64,000 nt of DNA from positions 251,712 to 315,711 of the forward strand of contig CAZVYX010000001.1 of the NCBI GenBank assembly GCA_964631725.1. Direction: 5' to 3'. A program made the translations under genes and the position numbers. The notes under the pieces are model-generated. The model was not told where the DNA came from, ran no database searches, and saw only the letters and a program-made list of their open reading frames with translations. Positions 11,001-18,553 of the stretch are shown piece by piece (within the stretch, counting starts at the first letter, position 1; the number at the start of each line of letters is the position of its first letter). The DNA is from GCA-2731375 sp964631725 (GTDB lineage: Bacteria > Pseudomonadota > Alphaproteobacteria > GCA-2731375).

Positions 11001-14000
11001 GGAGGCACCATCGATGCCGGCACCACCGTTGTCTATGAAGGCGGCGTTATTGCGCCGGGCAATTCCACCGGAACCATGACGATCAACAACGGACTGGAGG
11101 TATGGTCGGGTACGTTGGAATTTGAGGTTGCCGGCGGTGTCCAGGGCGCGGCGGTTGGCGGTTACGATTTGTTGGACGTCAATGGCGTGGCGACGGTTCA
11201 TGACGGCGTGATGCATTTCATCTTTGACGGCTTTGGCCCCGCGCTGAACGATACCTTCCAAGTGGTCAAGGCCAGCAACGGCGCCTCCGTCGATAATATG
11301 GATTTTGTTTCCGTCGCCATCACCGGTTTGCAGGACGGTTTCAACTACGATCTGAGTTTCGATGGCAATGCGAATGGCGGCATCACATTGACGGCCCTGA
11401 ACGCGGGTACGTTCGATGCAGCCAACGGTACGGTCTATTTTGGTAGCGGCCTCAACGATAACTTCTCCTCCGGCGACAATGACGACATCATCATGAGCGG
11501 TGATGGCGACAATGTTTTCGATACCAATGGCGGCTGGGATGTCGCACGCTTCAACGGCGTCATTGCCGATTACACGATTTCGGTGGAGGGCGGCGATACG
11601 CGCGTCATCGACAACAACAACGCCGATGGCGACGATGGCAACAGCCTGTTCGCCAATATTGAAGAGCTTCAGTTCTCCGACGGCACCCTTTCGGCCGCGA
11701 CCTCGATTACTCTCGATAATTCGTCCGTCGATGAAAATACCGCGGGCGCCGTGGTCGGCAATCTGACGATTGTCGATCCCGACAGCGATACCGACACCAT
11801 TACGGTGGATGATGCGCGGTTTGAAGTCGTTGCCGGCCAGTTGATGCTGACGGCGGGAACCAGCCTGGATCACGAGGCGGCGGCGACCGTCGATGTAACC
11901 GTAACAGTAACCGATCTGGCCGGCCTGACCACTAGCCAGACATTTGTAGTCAATGTGCAGGACCTCAATGATGGTCCGGTTGCGGCGGATGACGCGGAAA
12001 ATGCCGATGCCGATACGGCCGAGGCAATTGTTGTGCTGGCAAATGACACGGATCAGGATGTCACGGCCACGTTGTCGGTCCTATCGGTGGACGCAGTCAG
12101 TGCCGAGGGCGCGGCGCTTTCAATTAATGGCGACGGCAGCATCCAATATGACCCGACGGCATCGGCCAGTCTGGGTAGTCTTATCCTGGGCGACAATGTG
12201 CTCGACAGCTTCAGCTATACCGTCCAGGACGATCTTGGCGTGACCGATACGGCGACCGTCTATGTCACGGTCGCCGGTCAAAACGTGATTCCGGCGGGTT
12301 CAACAACAGTTGGCGATGTCGGCAATCCGCTGGATGCTATTTTGATTGTTGGTGATACCGGTGTCGGCAGCCTGGATATTCTCGGCGCCACGGTCTTGAA
12401 CAACGATGGCGGCATTATCGGCAATACGCCGAGCGGTGATGGCACGGTCAATGTCCAATATGCCGGCGCGACCTGGAATCTGGGCGACAGCGGTCTTTAT
12501 GTCGGTAAGGACGGCCTGGGCAGTCTTACGGTACAGGCGGGCGGTCAGGTCAATATCGCCACCGACAACTTTACGCATCTTGTGGTCGGCGGCAGTGCCA
12601 TCGGCGACGGCCAGTTGACGGTCGACGGTATCGGCAGCCAGATCACCACCACCGGATCGTTGAGTTCGGTCGAGATTGGCCGGTATGGCAGCACGGGCGA
12701 TCTTATGGTCAGCAACGGCGGCCAGGTTGATACGTTGTTGTTCTACGTCGGCACCGATGCCGGCGGTGTTGGCACGGCCACCATTACCGGCGCCGGCTCC
12801 ACGGTCACGGCGTCCACGGATGTCGGACTGCTCACTGGTGGCAACAGCGATTTTGCCGGCTTTGTTTTTGTCGGTCGGGATGGCGGCGCGGGTGCCCTGA
12901 ATGTTCTCGACGGCGGCCGTCTGGAAGTGCGCAATGGCATCGGGGTCAACGAAGATACCGATCTGCCGACGCTGTATATCGGCCGCAACGATGGTGACGG
13001 CACGGTGCTTGTGGATGGTGCTGGTTCGGAAATTGCGGTCACCCAGTCGCAGCCCGATGGCGAGGGCAACAATGGCCCACGGATAATCGTTGGCCGTGAA
13101 GGGAGCACGAGTTCCGGCGACCTGACCATCAGCAATGGCGGCACGGTTACCGTGAGCGGACCGAACGCGCAGTTTGTTGCCGCGCAGCATGCCGGAAACA
13201 CCGGCGACGTCACGGTAACTGGCGCCAATTCAAGCCTTGTAGTCGATGCCCAGGGTAACAACGGCCGGTTCTCTATCGGCGATAACGGTACGGGCACATT
13301 GGAAATTTCCGATGGTGCATCGGTCAATGCGCAAACGGCTTCATTTGCGGTCGGTGACTATGGCAATGGCAGCTTGACTCTTTTGACCGGCGCGACGCTG
13401 GTCACAAACGACTTTGAGGTTGCCGGTGTCGCTAACATTTCCGGCAATACGGGCACGGTGACGGTCGATGCGACATCGAGCATCACGGCCAATGGCGACT
13501 ACGTCAATGTTGGTGGAGGCGGATACTGGGATGGTGATACACCCGCTGACCCGGCCGACGACTGGGGCGACGCCGCCGGCACGAGCACCGGCACGCTGAC
13601 CCTTGACGGCACCATGACGGCCAACCAGAGCATGAGCCTCGGCAACCAGCAGCGCGGCACGGGCACGGTTACGGTCAATGGCGGCGGTATGCTCGATATC
13701 GCGCAAAACTTTGACGTGGGCCGACAGGGCGCGGGCACGCTAACCGTCAATGCCGGCGGGATAGTGAGCGTTGGCAATGACATGTCTGTCGCCAGTACCG
13801 GCGGTTCCGCGGGCACGGTCACGGTGGCGGCGGCTGCCAACCTGGATGTTGGCAGCGCTATTTCGATCGGCGCTGGCAGCTACAACGATAATGGCACGCC
13901 GTCCTTGAATGATGACTGGGGCCAGGCGTCGACGGGTTATGGCAGCCTTGCCGTGCAAGGCAGCGTGACCGCCGACAGTGTCTACCTTGGTGGCGGCCAA

Positions 14001-16892
14001 TATGGCCACGGCAGTATTGATATGAATGGCGGCTCCATAATAGTCGACGGCTATACCATTATCGGCGACATCGCGACGGGCATCATGACCATGACCAATG
14101 GCGCGGCGTTGACCACGGGTGATCTTGATATTGCCAGTGCCGGCGGCTCGACCGGAGATCTGACGCTTGACGGCACATCGTCGGTTTCCACGGGCAGTCT
14201 GAGTGTGGGCAACGGCCAATACTCTGATAGCGGAACGCCGGGCGACCCGAGCGACGACTGGGGTATCAATGCCCCTGCGTACGGTACGCTGACGATCAAT
14301 GGCGGCACCGTGACGGCAACCGATACCTACATCGGCGGCAATCAAAATCTGGGCAACGGTACGGTTGTGGTCAACGGCGGCGGGATGCTTGATGTCACAC
14401 AACGTCTGGAGGTCGGCCAGCAGGGCGTGGGCACTTTGAGCATCAACGCCGGCAGTTCGGTGAGCGTTGGCGATCACATGTCCATCGCCAATACCGGCGG
14501 CTCCACGGGCACGGTCACGGTGGCGGCGGCGGCAAGCCTGAATGTTGTCAGCGCCATTTGGATCGGCGATGGCAGCTATGACGACAATGGCACGCCGTCT
14601 ACCGAAGATGACTGGGGCCAGGCGCTGACGGGCTATGGCAGTTTGACGGTGCAGGGCAGTGTGACCGCTGACACTGTGAGCGTTGGCGGCGGCCAATATG
14701 GCCATGGCACCTTGAACGTGGATGGCGGCAGCCTGAGCTATGCCAGCGATACCTGGATTGGCAGCCGCGACGGCGGCGTCGGCACGGCCAGCATCAGCAA
14801 CGGTGGCGTCGTCACCAACACCGGCGGTTGGACCTTTGGCATCGACGGCGATGGCTTCGGCAACTCCGCCTTGAATGGTACCGTTACCGTCGATGGCGCG
14901 GGTAGCATGCTGGATATCCAGCATGGCGGCATCGATGTCGGCCACCGGGGTACCGGGGTTCTTGATATTAGCAACGGCGCGTCGGTGTTCGGCAAAGACA
15001 ACGTGACGATTGGCAACGCGGCCGGCGCAACGGGCACAGTGACCATCGATGCCACCTCGAGTTTGAGCACCGACGGCAACCTGAATGTGGGCAGCGGCGG
15101 CTATGATGTCGGTGGTGACGGGATCGCCAATACCGAGGATGACTGGGGCATCCAGGGCGGCACCGGATTGGGCACCCTGACCATCAACGGCGGCACGGTA
15201 AACGCGGCCAGGTTGGAGGCCGGCGTTGACCGCGGCGGCGATGGCACGGTGACCATGAACGGCGGCAGCCTGGCCCTGACCGGTACCGGTTACCATGGCA
15301 TGGCCAGCATCGGCGGGTTGGGTCAGGGCGCCCTGATCATGATTGGCGCCTCGCTTGAGGCCGAAGACTGGTTCTCCATCGCCGATGGCGCCAGCGATGC
15401 CGGTACCACCGGTACGGTGACCCTGGATGCGGCTTCGAGCATTACCGTTGGCAATAATGGTATGAGCATTGGCAATGGCGCCTATTGGGTTGGCGGTGAC
15501 GGCGTTCCAGGCGGTGGTGACGATTATGGCGATGAGACCGGCACCGCGACAGGTGTGCTGAACATCAACGGCGGCAGTGTCACCGTCACCGCTGGCGGTC
15601 TCGTGGTCGGCGGCGGCACGCGGGGCACCGGTACCATCAACATGGATGGCGGTTCGATCACGGCCAGCGGCCATGCCACCGTCGGTTCCGCCGGGACCGG
15701 CACCATGAACATGATCAATGGCGCGACGTTGACCACGGGCGACCTGGATATCGCCGGTGCCGGTGGTTCGAACGGCGACCTGACGCTTGATGGCACATCG
15801 TCGGTCATCACGGGCAATCTGACCGTGGGCAATGGCTATTTCAATGACAACGGAACACCGGGTGATCCGTACGATGATTGGGGTGTTGATGCCCCTGCCT
15901 TTGGTACGCTGACGGTCGACGGCGGTACGGTGACGGCAAGCCATGTATCCATCGGCAGCTATCAAAGTCTGGCCAACGGCATTTTGACCTTGAACGGCGG
16001 CAGCCTGGATGCGGGCGTCGGCGATATAAATATCGGCGATGGGGGCACCGGTCTGCTGGATCTGTGGGCTGGCGCCGATGTCACGGCGGGTAATATCTGG
16101 ATGAACAGCGGCGGCACCTTGAGTGGCGACGGCGTGATTTCGGGCAATGTGACGGCGGGTGACGGCGCCCTTGTTACGCCGGGCCATTCCACGGGCATGC
16201 TGGCCATCAACGGTATGTTCGACCTGACCGGCGGCCAGGTGGATATCGAGGTTGCGGGTGCGGCTGATTTCGACCTGCTTGATGTCGCCGGTGATACCCA
16301 TTTCAACAATGGTGTCCTGCATTTGAACTTCACCGGCTATGCACCGACGGCAAACGAAGCCTATCTGTTCATCGAAGGCGATGGCATTGTTAACTACGAC
16401 CCATCCGGCGTGGGCATCGCGGTGACCGGCCTGGCGGGCGGCTATCTCGCGCCGACATTGAGCAACGTCGCCACCGTCGGCCTGACGGCGACCATGGATG
16501 ACCATCCGTTCTTATTGTCGGCTGATACCACATTCTTCTTCGGCTCCGACGGCGATGACGAGTTCGACGCCGGCGCCGGTGACGACACTCTAACGGGCGG
16601 CCAGGGCAACGACACCCTGACAGGCGGCACCGGCGTCGACACCCTGACGGGCGGACTGAACGACGACATATTTGTCTTCGCCGATGGTGATGGCGTCGAC
16701 ACCGTCACCGACTTCGAGGATGGTATCGACTTGCTGGACGTCTCGGCCATGTTGGTCGCGGATTCAAGCGGTTTCGTGATCACCGGCAATTCGACCACCA
16801 ATGTCACGGTAGACTTCGGCGCGGGCGATACGGTGACCCTTATCGGTGTCAGCCCGATTACCGTCGATGACGCGGATTTCCTGTTCGCCTGA
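5001..16892 (+). CDS. Giant RTX/cadherin-like/beta-helix protein, probable type I secreted adhesin
   Basis: This is a single open frame of 3963 residues. It starts without a signal peptide in a His/Gly-rich leader (residues 1-18) and then runs through these blocks. Residues ~20-125 are a GGxGxDxL calcium-binding RTX array. Residues ~195-615 hold three Ig/VCBS-like repeats starting EVSGPV or DVSGPV with (T/N)(D/N)EDAAP, plus one cadherin-like repeat. Residues ~613-720 are a dystroglycan-type cadherin-like domain. Residues ~722-1010 are a DDDNSGALNGLE module, followed by a second RTX array at ~1015-1167. Then come two successive cadherin, VCBS and long beta-helix blocks (to ~2137 and to ~3830). 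The C-terminus is an RTX patch followed by an acidic, uncharged-tail segment ending DDADFLFA, as in type I secretion substrates. By family analogy it is exported in one step and binds calcium outside the cell, acting in adhesion or biofilm formation. No transporter genes flank it. Confidence 0.9.
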   Translation: MPGKHKHGNHGHAHHRHAIVGTDGDDILLGDDHKDRIIGKDGDDYLSGEGGKDHLKGGDGNDTLLGGDGKDKLDGGDGDDVLSGGDGNDHLKGGDGDDTLSGDAGNDKLKGGDGDDTFVYVYGTEAGGKDRIDGNHGHDTLRLVVTQAELAAIQSELDAYEAHIQNSNRSFSFSFGLKVKSVENLQVEILDGGNTPPEVSGPVDGGATDEDAAPLTLDLLANASDADGDDLDTDGVTVTSSNAGRTVIFSVDDETGELTIDPAQFNDLAAGESEQLSVSYDVIDGNGGVTSATATLSVDGVNDAPTDISLSDNAVDENAPGAVIGQLMGSDPDLNDLLTLEVVGNPDFEVDASGQLKLVDGVALDFEAGPITVAVSATDPSGASFTKFFDIAVSNQNDAPEVSGPVLGGSTDEDAAPVTIDLLANASDQDGDSLDVASVVVTASNGDPVAVASINHDTGALTIDPAQFNSLAVNETETLTVDFNVIDGNGGVMAATAALEVNGINDAPDVSGPVDGGITNEDAAPAVIDLLANASDVDGDNLDVASVTVTTSNGDPVAIALIDYATGELTIDPGQFNSLAAGESETLDITYDVVDGNGGVAPATAVLVVEGRNDAPESVGGFFPADAIEVFTDVDATEPLSIFDVTGGFTDVDSSDNLTYSATLAGGAPLPSWMTLDAVTGQLYVDQADAAGGSYAVAISATDGLAVTAPEVVAVDVVPVARGTGADGYVDGATVFSDDDNSGALNGLEASTTTDSDGDFVLVGATGPLVMTGGIDISTGKAFEGSLRAPTGSTQISPLTTLILETIEAGGGNISDAAQIAAANVDVLDAFGLNNSLDLTTYDQIIATRDNGTGVAQSDGEFVHSAAVQVQNTAALIGHLMVSGGVVLNDGVNAAFTEIGNQVDPNNIATVDLTDAPTLAAIINSVALTFGVTLGVGVDLSAADLIVRINEYVANDTSSGTDFLEVAAKAGHASHGGSQAAGAMEIGTTAAIDGLIAVDIFLGAVALNVTGSKGSSGNDTLDGGATPDIIDGLGGDDTISGHGDDDHLIGSGGDDDLFGGAGADTLDGGDDDDTMAGGAGDDDISGGTGSDTVDYSQESGGGAVTVGLSPSGGTATDTFGDSDTLTGVENAIGTDQNDTLNGGSADNRLQGNGGDDAIDGGDGNDTAVFSGALADYIIGQSGSDITVTDTIGGRDGSDTLVNVEVLDFSDQSINLPTDILLTNQNVVENSDGAAIGNISVIDGDAGENHSYTLSDSRFEVAAGVLRLKAGETLDHEAEGSILLTVRATGDDDGLFREETFTITVDDANDNPVADDDVGATLDTEVLVVAAANGLLQGDTDQDGDSLTVTAGPIVSAQGAAVTLAADGSYTYDATGTPFADGLLHGATFDDSFAYQVEDGQGGTDTATVTITVTGNGVVAAGDVSDTAQSPLIVGDTGVGTLDVFDGAAPSHDQVILGGQIGGDGTVAIDATGAATSWAIGAGGLRVGAGGDGQMTVSGGATVTAGTTNYDSVYVGGSGGLGTLNITGAGSSLTTLGDTNRVTVGVSGGEGWLNVSDSANLDSFGLQVGSAGTGHAVFSNNAVVTISSENGIHTSPNERYAPTIRVGYQNGDGDLTVESGAKLYIRPGLTNNTDTDFPGLQIGRDGGTGSVVVDGQNSLIEISKGHTEPDNGPYLQVGRSGVGDLTIRNEGTFTLEGGRGSMVIGRDSSGDGTMTVDGLNSSFNIIMDPGFAGWSGATVGQNGTAVLDVTGGASANMEVSGFNIAQNAGSVGDVLVDGSSVSIWGGIEVGNAGSGTLTLDHGATFSAATNQVGSLNVGNHDTADGHLSLDNGSSLTFTTGDAGQWTGFNIGGDGSGIVDIRGGSSITMDVQNAGGGIANSAGSYGELNISGSGSSFSMSQGNVFVAGGYGAVGVTTTGKILVEDGGALTLQSVHFGDQEGSHGELTVTGIGSTATFNEDYGDAVAIGGYGGGTGLVDVNNGGLLSAGGNVAVHQNGRLTGGGGTIDAGTTVVYEGGVIAPGNSTGTMTINNGLEVWSGTLEFEVAGGVQGAAVGGYDLLDVNGVATVHDGVMHFIFDGFGPALNDTFQVVKASNGASVDNMDFVSVAITGLQDGFNYDLSFDGNANGGITLTALNAGTFDAANGTVYFGSGLNDNFSSGDNDDIIMSGDGDNVFDTNGGWDVARFNGVIADYTISVEGGDTRVIDNNNADGDDGNSLFANIEELQFSDGTLSAATSITLDNSSVDENTAGAVVGNLTIVDPDSDTDTITVDDARFEVVAGQLMLTAGTSLDHEAAATVDVTVTVTDLAGLTTSQTFVVNVQDLNDGPVAADDAENADADTAEAIVVLANDTDQDVTATLSVLSVDAVSAEGAALSINGDGSIQYDPTASASLGSLILGDNVLDSFSYTVQDDLGVTDTATVYVTVAGQNVIPAGSTTVGDVGNPLDAILIVGDTGVGSLDILGATVLNNDGGIIGNTPSGDGTVNVQYAGATWNLGDSGLYVGKDGLGSLTVQAGGQVNIATDNFTHLVVGGSAIGDGQLTVDGIGSQITTTGSLSSVEIGRYGSTGDLMVSNGGQVDTLLFYVGTDAGGVGTATITGAGSTVTASTDVGLLTGGNSDFAGFVFVGRDGGAGALNVLDGGRLEVRNGIGVNEDTDLPTLYIGRNDGDGTVLVDGAGSEIAVTQSQPDGEGNNGPRIIVGREGSTSSGDLTISNGGTVTVSGPNAQFVAAQHAGNTGDVTVTGANSSLVVDAQGNNGRFSIGDNGTGTLEISDGASVNAQTASFAVGDYGNGSLTLLTGATLVTNDFEVAGVANISGNTGTVTVDATSSITANGDYVNVGGGGYWDGDTPADPADDWGDAAGTSTGTLTLDGTMTANQSMSLGNQQRGTGTVTVNGGGMLDIAQNFDVGRQGAGTLTVNAGGIVSVGNDMSVASTGGSAGTVTVAAAANLDVGSAISIGAGSYNDNGTPSLNDDWGQASTGYGSLAVQGSVTADSVYLGGGQYGHGSIDMNGGSIIVDGYTIIGDIATGIMTMTNGAALTTGDLDIASAGGSTGDLTLDGTSSVSTGSLSVGNGQYSDSGTPGDPSDDWGINAPAYGTLTINGGTVTATDTYIGGNQNLGNGTVVVNGGGMLDVTQRLEVGQQGVGTLSINAGSSVSVGDHMSIANTGGSTGTVTVAAAASLNVVSAIWIGDGSYDDNGTPSTEDDWGQALTGYGSLTVQGSVTADTVSVGGGQYGHGTLNVDGGSLSYASDTWIGSRDGGVGTASISNGGVVTNTGGWTFGIDGDGFGNSALNGTVTVDGAGSMLDIQHGGIDVGHRGTGVLDISNGASVFGKDNVTIGNAAGATGTVTIDATSSLSTDGNLNVGSGGYDVGGDGIANTEDDWGIQGGTGLGTLTINGGTVNAARLEAGVDRGGDGTVTMNGGSLALTGTGYHGMASIGGLGQGALIMIGASLEAEDWFSIADGASDAGTTGTVTLDAASSITVGNNGMSIGNGAYWVGGDGVPGGGDDYGDETGTATGVLNINGGSVTVTAGGLVVGGGTRGTGTINMDGGSITASGHATVGSAGTGTMNMINGATLTTGDLDIAGAGGSNGDLTLDGTSSVITGNLTVGNGYFNDNGTPGDPYDDWGVDAPAFGTLTVDGGTVTASHVSIGSYQSLANGILTLNGGSLDAGVGDINIGDGGTGLLDLWAGADVTAGNIWMNSGGTLSGDGVISGNVTAGDGALVTPGHSTGMLAINGMFDLTGGQVDIEVAGAADFDLLDVAGDTHFNNGVLHLNFTGYAPTANEAYLFIEGDGIVNYDPSGVGIAVTGLAGGYLAPTLSNVATVGLTATMDDHPFLLSADTTFFFGSDGDDEFDAGAGDDTLTGGQGNDTLTGGTGVDTLTGGLNDDIFVFADGDGVDTVTDFEDGIDLLDVSAMLVADSSGFVITGNSTTNVTVDFGAGDTVTLIGVSPITVDDADFLFA
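5058..5375 (+). repeat. N-terminal RTX nonapeptide array
   Basis: This stretch encodes about ten tandem glycine/aspartate nonapeptides of the GGDGNDTLL type, giving a strong 27-bp periodicity rich in GGCGG and GACGA. RTX nonapeptides fold into a calcium-filled parallel beta-roll. Having an array at the N-terminus as well as at the C-terminus is less common than a purely C-terminal one. Confidence 0.9.
8044..8500 (+). repeat. Internal RTX array
   Basis: This encodes a second block of GG-x-G-D-D nonapeptides, interrupted by a haemolysin-type spacer (TVDYSQESGGGAVTVGL) and then GNGGDDAIDGGDGND. It separates the N-terminal cadherin/Ig section from the first beta-helix block. Confidence 0.85.
13519..15893 (+). 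repeat. Seven DDWG-type inserts within the second beta-helix
   Basis: Seven related inserts appear at about 13519, 13876, 14214, 14569, 15100, 15478 and 15835. They follow the pattern G-x-Y-x-(D/G)-(N/G)-G-(T/D)-P...-D-D-(W/Y)-G, for example NDNGTPSLNDDWG. Most spacings are 338-378 bp (about 113-126 residues), with one 531-bp interval. Each sits after a strand such as LNVGSGG or LSVGNG and before a TLTINGG-type strand. The aspartate/asparagine-rich loop looks like a metal-binding protrusion on a repetitive beta-helix; that function is inference. Confidence 0.75.
16537..16680 (+). repeat. C-terminal RTX patch
   Basis: This encodes four to five nonapeptides (for example GGQGNDTLT, GGTGVDTLT) close to the C-terminus. 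It is followed by an aromatic/aspartate segment (FVFADGDGVDTVTDFEDG) and about 50 residues of type I secretion C-terminal domain. This is the usual position of the secretion-associated RTX region. Confidence 0.85.
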
Positions 16893-17228
16893 TTGTCCGC
16901 TTGGGATGGTGGAGGGTTCTGCCGCCGAGCGGCTAATCCGTGATTGAGTTGATTCCGGGAATCCCGAGCGCTCGCGTTTGTCCCGGGGCGGCCAACCGCC
17001 GCCCGGCTGCCCAGGAATGGCGGATCATCTCATGGCTCGAAATTTGTCTCTGGCGGGTTAGCCGGTGCATTTCCGTGCATGGCGTCAAGGAGTCTGACAC
17101 CTCGCAATTTCACTATTTTTTGCTGGCTAACTGATATATGCTATTTTTTGCAACTGTTCTTTGATGCCCGTGTTCGCCGGCATGATGTTGCTCTTTTTTC
17201 AGTATCTGAAGCCTAATGGCAAAGCAGG
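16893..17228 (+). other. Intergenic region and promoter region of the dsr operon
   Basis: This is 336 bp without a credible gene; a 64-codon frame at 16940-17134 has no family character. A short GCCGC-cga-GCGGC hairpin at 16921-16933, with no T-tract, follows the giant gene. The right end turns A/T-rich and carries a possible promoter, TTGCTG at 17120-17125 and TATTTT at 17142-17147 with 16-bp spacing, ahead of dsrA. The 22-bp palindrome at 17135-17156 overlaps the -10 element. Confidence 0.5.
17135..17156 (+). promoter_or_regulatory. Putative ArsR-type operator, copy 1 (dsrA promoter)
   Basis: This site reads TATATGC-N8-GCAACTG, an imperfect 7-8-7 inverted repeat overlapping the proposed -10 of dsrA. 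Sites with the same spacing and nearly the same arms lie at 31637-31658, 31690-31711 and 35875-35896. The shared placement ahead of sulfur genes and next to an ArsR gene supports an operator, but this is inferred from pattern alone. Confidence 0.55.
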
Positions 17229-18515
17229 ATGGGGAAAACTAGCGTGACGAAAAAGAAACAGCACGATACCGAGCTTTTGGACGATCTGGAAGATGGGCCC
17301 TGGCCGAGTTTCGTGACCGGCCTCAAACGCCTGGCCACCGATGAGGATAAGCCCTATGCCGGCATGATGACGGATCTGCTGGGTCAATTGGAGCATTCCT
17401 ACGAGACCCGGCGCGGATACTGGAAGGGCGGGACCGTCAGTGTCTACGGATACGGCGGCGGCGTCATTCCCCGGTTTTCCGAGGTGGCGTCGGAATACCC
17501 CGAATCGTCGGAATTCCATACACTACGCGTGCAGCCGCCCGCCGGCATGCACTATTCGACCGATTTGCTGCGCCAGATGTGCGATATCTGGGAAGAACAT
17601 GGCTCCGGTCTGATCGCCCTGCATGGGCAAAGCGGCGATATCATGTTCCAGGGCTGCACCACGGAAAATGTGCAAAAGGCCTTCGATGCCCTGAATGAGG
17701 CCGGTTTCGACCTGGGCGGCGCCGGCCCGGCCCTGCGGACCTCGATGAGTTGCGTTGGCCACGCCCGGTGCGAGCAATCCTGTTACGATGAAATCCGGGC
17801 CCATCGCACCATCATCAATGCCTTTCTGGATGAAATGCATCGGCCGGCCCTGCCCTATAAGTTCAAGTTCAAGTTTTCCGGTTGTGCCAATGATTGCGTC
17901 AACGCCATTCACCGCTCCGATTTCGCGGTGATCGGCACCTGGCGCGATGACATCAAGGTTGATCAGGACGAAGTCAAGGCCTACGTCCAGGCCGGCGGCC
18001 GCAAGAACATGATCGATAACGTCATTACCCGCTGCCCGTCCAATGCCCTCAGCCTGAATGATGACGATACGCTGGAGATCGATAATCCAAGCTGCGTGCG
18101 TTGCATGCATTGTATCAACGTCATGACCAAGGCCCTGTCGCCTGGTGATGACAGGGGCGTCAGTATCCTGATCGGTGGCAAGCGGTCCCTGAAGATCGGC
18201 GATCTGATGGGCAGCGTGGTCGTACCCTTCATGAAACTCGAAACCGACGAGGATTTCGAGGCATTGGAAGATCTGGGCGAACGGGTGATCGACTTCTTTG
18301 CCGAGAACGCCTTGGAGCACGAACGGGTCGGTGAAACCATCGACCGGATCGGCTTGCCGAATTTCCTTGAGGCATTGGAGATTCCACTGGATCCGAACAT
18401 GGTCAATCATCCGCGCACCAACTCCTATGTCCGCACCGATGATTGGGACGAGGAAGTCGCAAAATGGCGCGAGCAGAGGGCCGGGAAAAAAGCCATTCCT
18501 GACGCAGCGGAATAG
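17229..18515 (+). CDS. dsrA: Reverse-type dissimilatory sulfite reductase alpha subunit
   Basis: DsrA forms the catalytic alpha2beta2 sulfite reductase with DsrB. In sulfur oxidisers it runs oxidatively, converting the sulfur bound to DsrC to sulfite. The 428-residue protein has the Cx5C motif (CVGHARC, residues 175-181) and Cx3C (CANDC, residues 219-223) that hold the siroheme-coupled [4Fe-4S] cluster. An inserted ferredoxin domain follows, with CVRCMHC and a preceding CPSNAL. The ATG at 17229 gives a normal family length. The dsrEFH and dsrL genes downstream mark the oxidative type. It heads a long operon in which dsrB starts 38 bp later. A putative operator lies 72 bp upstream. Confidence 0.97.
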   Translation: MGKTSVTKKKQHDTELLDDLEDGPWPSFVTGLKRLATDEDKPYAGMMTDLLGQLEHSYETRRGYWKGGTVSVYGYGGGVIPRFSEVASEYPESSEFHTLRVQPPAGMHYSTDLLRQMCDIWEEHGSGLIALHGQSGDIMFQGCTTENVQKAFDALNEAGFDLGGAGPALRTSMSCVGHARCEQSCYDEIRAHRTIINAFLDEMHRPALPYKFKFKFSGCANDCVNAIHRSDFAVIGTWRDDIKVDQDEVKAYVQAGGRKNMIDNVITRCPSNALSLNDDDTLEIDNPSCVRCMHCINVMTKALSPGDDRGVSILIGGKRSLKIGDLMGSVVVPFMKLETDEDFEALEDLGERVIDFFAENALEHERVGETIDRIGLPNFLEALEIPLDPNMVNHPRTNSYVRTDDWDEEVAKWREQRAGKKAIPDAAE

Positions 18516-18553
18516 ACGCCTGTTTTTCAGGCAACCTCCAAGGATTGATCAGC

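Noticed and set aside
13740..16505. 921-codon minus-strand frame inside the giant gene
   Set aside because: It is the mirror of the Gly/Asp/Thr repeat coding strand, with biased composition and no recognisable domain.
16940..17134. 64-codon frame upstream of dsrA
   Set aside because: No family character and no ribosome-binding site. Its 3' end nearly reaches the proposed operator and promoter, so it reads as a chance frame.
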